From Arsenophonus sp052174495 (GTDB taxonomy: Bacteria; Pseudomonadota; Gammaproteobacteria; Enterobacterales; Enterobacteriaceae), in the NCBI GenBank assembly GCA_052174495.1, contig JBQMRR010000096.1, positions 1-23,156 on the forward strand: a stretch of DNA of 23,156 nucleotides. The letters are read 5' to 3'. Of this stretch, positions 17,815 through 23,156 are shown one piece after another. The notes beneath the pieces were generated by a model that saw nothing but the letters and a program-made list of their open reading frames with translations, did no database searches and was not told where the DNA came from. Position numbers and translations under genes: made by a program. Positions within the stretch are counted from its first letter, which is position 1, and the number at the start of each line of letters is the position of its first letter.

Positions 17815-18790
17815 TTTTCAGATCCCAGAAAAGAGTATGTTTTTTAAATGATTTAGGATTAATCTTGAATTAATCTTTCATAGACTGCAATAGAGTTTTA
17901 CTATTTAAATACTGATTTGGATAAATTTCAATTTTACAACTAATCTATTGATGCAGAGCTATCTCAATCTCTTCATCAGAATTTAAATAATGAATTTTCA
18001 GTTCATCTTATATGTACCTATTAAATCGCTCAACCATACATTTATTTGAGCATACTTGGCAGAGTAAGTTAATATTTTATACTAATTTCTACACAAAATG
18101 CTTGAATTCAAGTTTTTTAGATGGTTGAACGTTTTACAGAGCAAAGTCGGTCTATAAAATCTTTACAATTTCCTGTAAGTACCTGATGGATACCTATAAA
18201 TATGCTTAGTTAAAATCACGCAAAAAGCGTCGAGTATTGGGCACAATCTTAAGCCTTGTAAAGGTAGATAAAAATCTGTCCGAATGGCACGATAATCTAT
18301 CCCTATAAAAAGATAACATCCTGAAGTTTTGTTTAGCATTTGCGGAAGATATTTAAAACTACCGTACAGATAAGCAAGGTTGTAGCTTAAACGCTTTATA
18401 ACTACGGCTTAAGGGCTCTTCCCTATTCAATTGCTTCATTTCACGCAAATTCTTCCTTAAGTTCTGCGTATAAATAATGATCTAAACCTGAGTAAGATGC
18501 TACATAAAGTTTGATAATTCATATACGACTGTCAGCAGATTGGAAAATGAGAAATGTTTTTTGGAAAAACGACTATGGCTTCTTAAATAGAATACAGTGT
18601 CATCGGCAAATAATGAGAAATATAAGATGTTATCATCAGGGTATGTTTGTAAAATTATTGAAGATCTCTTATCCTATAAGGAGAATTTTCTCTATAAAGT
18701 TTACCATAAAAAACAAACAGTCATACAAATAAAAGAGATTCTTTCCTTACTGCATACCAAAATAAAGCTGCATCTCATTAGATTAGTTTG
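17815..18790 (-). mobile_element. IS481-family element, near-complete decayed transposase
   Basis: The complement reads IS481-family transposase from N- to C-terminus: EAIVVFPKNISHFPI (near 18575), SYKAFKLQPCLSVR (near 18410-18370; family block HKPFKAYEPGY), YLFIGIDYRAIR (near 18310; family YLFVAIDRATR), NCKDFIDRL (near 18160; family DNGKEFTDRL), then LNSKTLLQSMKD (near 17915-17880; family LGSKTPLQAMKDW) and INPKSFKKHTLF (near 17865-17835; family KPELF.K). All are broken by stops. Small open frames on the plus strand at 18511-18791 are antisense to this relic. The right end is approximate. Confidence 0.8.
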
Positions 18791-18799
18791 ACGATAATC

Positions 18800-19625
18800 T
18801 ATTGTATGATGTCGATCTATGCATTAAAGCAACTCATTTAACTTTATCTCCTACTAATATTGTTACAGTGACCGTAATATTATACGCTGCAGATATTCAT
18901 TAAAATTATACAGTAATATCGTTATGAAATTTCTGATTGCAGGAAAAGATTTAAAAATCTTTATTAGAAGTCTACTGTTAAACTACATCATAAGGATAAT
19001 AATTAGTTATTCGTGATGTATGTTTATGTTGAATAACTTAACTTTATTGGAGTTAGCAAAAGAAACAGGCATTGATTTCAAAGCAGGGTTTAGACGGCGA
19101 CACTGCTTTCTTGGTTTAGTAGCAACAGTTAATTTAAGTGGATTAAATGGTATTATTAAAGTTGATGAATATTTCCTCTGAATTATTTAAAAGTAAGCGT
19201 CTTATTCTACATAAGAAATCTAGAAACCATATAAGAGTAGCAGATAAAAGAAAAAACGAATCTCGCTCTTAATTAGCAAAGATTGCCGTGGCCATATAAG
19301 AAATGAGATTCTTGAAGAGTTTAATGAAAGTGTATTAGTTATTTTCTTGAGCTGCCATCAATGAAGAATTCATCCTTTGCTCAGAGCAAGCTAAATAACG
19401 GTATTAAATCTTTAGCAACTAGCATAAAATTAGTCATAATTACTAATTGGTTTGAGTCTTAAAAAGTTATTAGTAAGGAATTTTAAATTTAAAATTTGAA
19501 CAATTATATTAGCCAATTAAAAGGATGGCTGAGTAAATTTTATAGTATAGTATAAAGATATAATTTTATTTACTGAATTATTTTGCCTAGAAAAAGATTA
19601 TTTAAAACCAAAATAATTAAATACA
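18800..19625 (+). mobile_element. IS1595-family element, decayed transposase
   Basis: Plus-strand pieces match IS1595-family (ISXO2-like DDE) transposases: LTLLELAKETGIDFKAGF (near 19039-19090), RRRHCFLGLVATVNLSGLNG (near 19090-19150; family ..FRWRHRFL), IIKVDEYF (near 19155-19175; family IVEADETFF, first catalytic D), SKDCRGHIRNEILEEF (near 19275-19320; family RDRSGH...) and NNYISQLKGWLSKFYSIV (near 19500-19550; family .YHSRLKGWLRRF.GVA). The upstream 200 bp probably hold the eroded zinc-ribbon part. Stops and frameshifts interrupt it. This is the only copy in the window. Confidence 0.8.
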
Positions 19626-20351
19626 GATATGGTTACATATTGCTCTGCTAGCAAAGCAATAAAACCTTTGCTAATATAATAAAAATCATACTCTTTTATG
19701 AAAAGTAACAGTAACTAACCTTTCTGTTAGTGATGAAAGCAAGGGATAATTTCACCATCTGTTTATGGTAAAACATTCAAAAATCTGTTTTATTTCTGCT
19801 AACACGTTATCGATATTTTCCCATTTACATAAAAGTCTATTAATAGTTTATTTTTATATCATCACTAATCTGTAATTAGTAACTCTGTGATATAGCAAAA
19901 TGCGGCATCACTCTCTTTTCTGAAATTAATGAAATATGCTTACTTAAAAATCCTCCAGTAATTCCTGTTTCTATGTTATTTAGTATAATGGCAACTTTAC
20001 ACCTCCAAATTACTTCATTGGCACTAAAATAGGAACTAATTTGTGATATTCCAGACTAAATAGAGGTAGATTACGAGTATCTAAATGTTCTAAGATGTTC
20101 AAAGATTTCGATTGATATTGAAGATTCTAATTACTGATTTGATTAACTATTTATTTATTGAAAATATCCAGCACTAACTTTTAAACTTCTTTTATTATTG
20201 GAGGTATTGGCGAACATATAGTAATTAAATGTGAATTATATGCAAAAATATATCGATTTTTCACATAAACTATTATTTATTTCATCAATCCTCAAATTGA
20301 GGATCGTTGACATCTGAGAGCTGAATTTCTATAAATTACGTGCATAAATCT

Positions 20352-20373
20352 AGCTAATAGCATTAGCTTTTTT
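20352..20373 (+). terminator. Possible rho-independent terminator in the unidentified stretch
   Basis: AGCTAAT (20352-20358) pairs perfectly with ATTAGCT (20362-20368) around AGC, followed by five Ts, then ATTTTAT. The 7-bp stem is AT-rich and so weak. If real, it would mark the 3' end of a former plus-strand gene just left of it. Confidence 0.4.
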
Positions 20374-20500
20374 ATTTTATAAAAGTTCTTATAAATTTAG
20401 TGGAAAATTAGATTTTTCTGTTATAAAAAATAATTTCAAGGATAGTCTTACTAAAGATATTAAAGTATTTATAATAATGATTTCCTTTGAATTTTAAGAG

Positions 20501-20542
20501 AGCTCCTCTGTGGTAGGAGCTATTATGTGGTAGGAGCTATTA
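20501..20542. repeat. 17-bp tandem duplication with alternative hairpins
   Basis: TGTGGTAGGAGCTATTA occurs twice in tandem (20509-20525, 20526-20542). AGCTCCT at 20501-20507 can pair with AGGAGCT in either copy (20515-20521 or 20532-20538); only the second pairing is followed by a T-rich run (ATTAATTTTT). No gene can be tied to it. Confidence 0.7.
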
Positions 20543-21211
20543 ATTTTTGATTTTGGTGGTGCAGATTAAATAAAGTTACCTTTACCGACGTTAAAGGAGG
20601 ATATTCTGCGAGACTTTTCACCTCCCCCTAAAACCAGCATCATTCTTGATTAGAAAATTTACGTATAAAAATACGATATTAACGTGTATCCACCTTTGAT
20701 TATTAAAAAACGCTAATCCTGATATTATTTTATAAACAAAAATAAACTATAGCATATAATTTCTTCTTTCATTAATGGGCACTTAAAGTTTACTTTTTGA
20801 GGATTTTCCTGTTTAAAGAACTCAATTACCTTTTTATTAAAGTGATTTATTGAAATACGTATCATCATATACTTTAATTTTTATCTTAATGATCATTATC
20901 AACCCGAGCAATCTTATTTGCAGAGATACCAAATATTTTTATCAATCTCTATTACAGTTATAATGTTTTTCATTGATTAGCAGAAATGCAATTAGTTCTC
21001 TATCTACAATAAGGTTAATGAATCCGGCAATTATGATGGTTTATCTTGCGTTATCGAAAAAATTTATTGATCATTTAAACATCTTCTTCATATTTCTAAG
21101 GTTTAATTTTCAATATAGCTCCATTAAAGCCATTAATTTCTAAAACTTCAAACAAATCCTCATGCTTTATAAGTTTCTAATATTTCGTATAGCGAGAAAA
21201 CTCATTGTTCT

Positions 21212-22498
21212 AGAGTTATTAGCAAATCTGGTGCATAAATTAATCAAGAATCCGATTTAATGCTTTATAAATCTATTCTTCACCCTTAAATTGAGTATTG
21301 TTTAGCACTAAGGTTAGCCAGGTAAAATTTTACTTAACAGGTTTCAGTATTTTTTTTGAGGAGACTATATCAACTTAAATACCATTGAAATGGTCATTTT
21401 CTTGAAGCGCGGTTCTTTTTAATCTTTCTCTAGTTTCTTTATCGCTGCAAGATATTTTTCTGAAAATTTTATCAACAAAAATATCAAGGGCTTTATTATT
21501 TATTACTGGCATTACGGCTCTCTGCTGGTAAGATCATTCTACCGCAACTTAGCTTTAATTTTTACTTTTATACCTTTTAGGAATAGAACTAGCACATAAA
21601 TTATTTTATCTACAGAAAAACATTAGTGGTGTGAGCTCGAGAATATCTTTCCCATTCTATTCCAAAAGTCAATGACACTCTCCTCCTATAGTAAGAGCTT
21701 GAGAGATACGATTAAGCTATTTGCTCATAGGGCATTAGAAATTAAATTCAGTTCAATTTTGACTCTTGATAAATATCTTTGATCACAACTGTCTTCTTAC
21801 GTTCATATACAGTAACACCAATAATAAGCAGAAGTCAAAGGCAATCACCGGCCTAACAGGACGGTTTTGTTATCGATATAAATAAACCGTTAAGCGTATC
21901 AATTAAATTGTGTAGATACCCTTGCTTGTGATATTCAAGGCATCTGTGTTTTAATATGCTGATGAGTCTTCAGAGAAATTATGTGTTTTCTCATCGAGAA
22001 TCGGCTCATGAATTCGAAAATTACTGATAGATAGTATCTCATGCTTTACAGGTATAAAGCCACTGTAGTAACTTTTCGGGATCTTATCCTCTTCAGATAA
22101 GAGGATAGCAATAAGCTGTTAAAGTATATTTCATTGCCTCTACGATTCCTAACATTCGGACTTTAATCTTAATAGCGCCCATACTTGTTATCTTGCATGA
22201 CTCATTGAGCAAATAACCGTTACAGATAACGGCATGAGCCTCATTAATAAAGCATGTTGAGTATGGTTTATAACCATGGCTTCGATCTCAACCTTAACAG
22301 CAATGCCTATGAGCTATCTAATATAATTACAGATAAATTAGTGCAATAGATCGGGGTAATATTTGATTTTTCAGATTACCTGTATGATAGAGTTTTATGA
22401 CACATGATTTTTCTATCATATAGAAATTATTCATGAGATAAATCAGCATAATATGCCAAGCATATCCGAATTTTATATGCTAAAATAAGCACACCTCT
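21212..22498 (-). mobile_element. Decayed IS256-family element, near full length
   Basis: About 1.29 kb on the minus strand. The tail begins GAGTTATTAGCAAATCTGG near 21213, and the head ends near 22498 (AAAATAAGCACACCTCT). Its middle matches the other minus-strand copies closely, for example the segment GTATCAATTAAATTGTGTAG near 21897 shared with 14115, and the KLEKD-type region near 21420. Stops in all frames. The 8-bp flanks are not clearly alike. Confidence 0.85.
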
Positions 22499-22510
22499 AT
22501 TTTAGAGGTG
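22492..22510. repeat. 7-bp hairpin at the IS256 head boundary
   Basis: CACCTCT (22492-22498) pairs with AGAGGTG (22504-22510) around ATTTT. It spans the inferred right end of the IS256 copy. There is no U-tract, so its role is unclear. Confidence 0.5.
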
Positions 22511-22544
22511 AAACCTTTAAAATTAATGAATAAGATATATTATT

Positions 22545-22571
22545 GTTCTATTAGCCTAATAGAACTTTTTT
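22545..22571 (+). terminator. Rho-independent terminator without a gene
   Basis: GTTCTATTA (22545-22553) pairs perfectly with TAATAGAAC (22557-22565) around GCC and is followed by six Ts. This is the clearest terminator in the window and reads on the plus strand, but nothing upstream encodes a plus-strand product; a minus-strand IS256 relic lies there. It probably belonged to a lost gene. Confidence 0.75.
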
Positions 22572-23156
22572 ATTTGTAATACTATTCTTGGTAGTTTACT
22601 TATTTTGATAATTCATATCAATATATTAATAATTACTCTTAACGTAAATTAAATCAAAAGTGAAACTTACTAAAATAACTTAAGTTTATAAGTTTATTAC
22701 TATTTAATAATATTTATTCTTATAATACTATTACTTACTAATATTCCATTACTATAATCTATATCAGATTAATAAATTAATCTATTCTTTGTTAGTTTTA
22801 TTTTACATAATTTTATTATTTTCAACACTTTTTGATTATAAAATATACCCATGTCAGGTTTTTAATATTTTAAAACCTATTTTACGTTTTTTATATATTC
22901 AACATAGTACCTTCCTAAAGTATTTTTTTAGAATCCTAACTAAAAATTAAGTTTATTAAACCTAACTATACTACTAATTATATAGAGTAATATAAAATTA
23001 AATAAAATATATTTTACAAAAAAATTTAGTTTTAAAATTAAAATAAAATATATTTAATTATTTTAATTTTAATAAATACATATATTCAGAAATTATTATA
23101 AATGAATATTATTAATATATAATAATCTAAATATTTTATGAAATACTTTTTCTATA
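22572..23156. other. AT-rich gene-free right end
   Basis: About 580 bp of very AT-rich sequence with no recognisable gene, IS piece or RNA. The last 200 bp are almost only A and T. Confidence 0.6.

Larger units (their letters stand above)
19626..21211. other. Unidentified decayed stretch of about 1.6 kb
   Basis: No intact gene. Short suggestive readings exist but do not join into a family: on the plus strand FIIGGIGEH near 20190; on the minus strand NNIETGITGGFLSKHISLIS near 19985-19925 and LFEVLEINGFNGAILKI near 21150-21100. Base composition from about 20500 to 20640 is less AT-rich than the rest. It probably holds two or three gene fossils too eroded for me to name. A weak terminator and a 17-bp tandem repeat inside it are listed separately. 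Confidence 0.5.

Noticed and set aside
18511..18791. Two overlapping plus-strand open frames of 64 and 73 codons
   Set aside because: The minus strand carries the N-terminal half of an IS481 transposase; these frames are antisense by chance.
19860..20070. Minus-strand peptide with a TGGF-type motif considered as a dxs or pyruvate kinase fossil
   Set aside because: The local likeness is short and the flanking reading does not follow either family in order, unlike the fossils accepted elsewhere.
20190..20250. GGIGEH motif considered as acetate kinase or glucokinase C-terminus
   Set aside because: Only one short motif matches; surrounding conserved blocks are absent and the distance to the possible terminator is too short.

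Overview
The window looks like chromosome of a host-restricted member of the Enterobacterales. The intact proteins are clearly enterobacterial (RNase PH, YicC, L25, LysP), base composition is strongly A+T-rich, coding density is very low, and most of the rest is decayed insertion sequences and gene remains. An Arsenophonus-like or Sodalis-like insect symbiont in the middle of genome decay fits best, but the sequence alone does not fix the genus. Only four genes appear intact: rph, yicC, rplY and lysP, together about 3.7 kb of 23.2 kb.

Layout. 1-294 is a 77-bp perfect inverted repeat around an AT-rich spacer, and may be an assembly edge. 317-525 holds two IS256 tails arranged head to head. 549-2318 is the divergent pair rph (-) and yicC (+) with a terminator after yicC. 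2356-3753 is a dead IS256-family copy. 3754-5767 keeps the ancestral order yejK (+, 3' remnant), rplY (-, intact), radD (-, decayed). A second dead IS256 copy (5768-7137) cuts radD. lysP (7783-9267) stands alone. A chimeric IS256 (9640-10673) is followed by a full-length but shattered waaQ (10676-11739, -). A complete dead IS256 with another IS256 nested inside it spans 11920-14733. An IS481-family tail and a decayed crp (15139-15780, -) follow. The right third (16352-22498) is IS256, IS481, IS1595 and IS256 relics, with about 1.6 kb that I could not identify. The right end is AT-rich desert with one clear terminator.

By my boundaries the IS256-family remains alone cover about 9.5 kb (about 41%). 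With IS481 and IS1595 the mobile DNA approaches half the window. No transposase is open, so the burst is over and the copies are decaying together.

Biology. The survivors are RNA processing (RNase PH, YicC), 5S rRNA/ribosome assembly (L25) and lysine import (LysP). The losses are a global transcription regulator (Crp), a DNA-repair helicase (RadD), a nucleoid-associated protein (YejK) and LPS outer-core heptose addition (WaaQ). This is the usual pattern for a symbiont in a stable, nutrient-supplied host. I found no CRISPR array, tRNA, rRNA, phage module or convincing new system. The value of the window lies in gene fossils that can still be read and in the record of IS-driven rearrangement.
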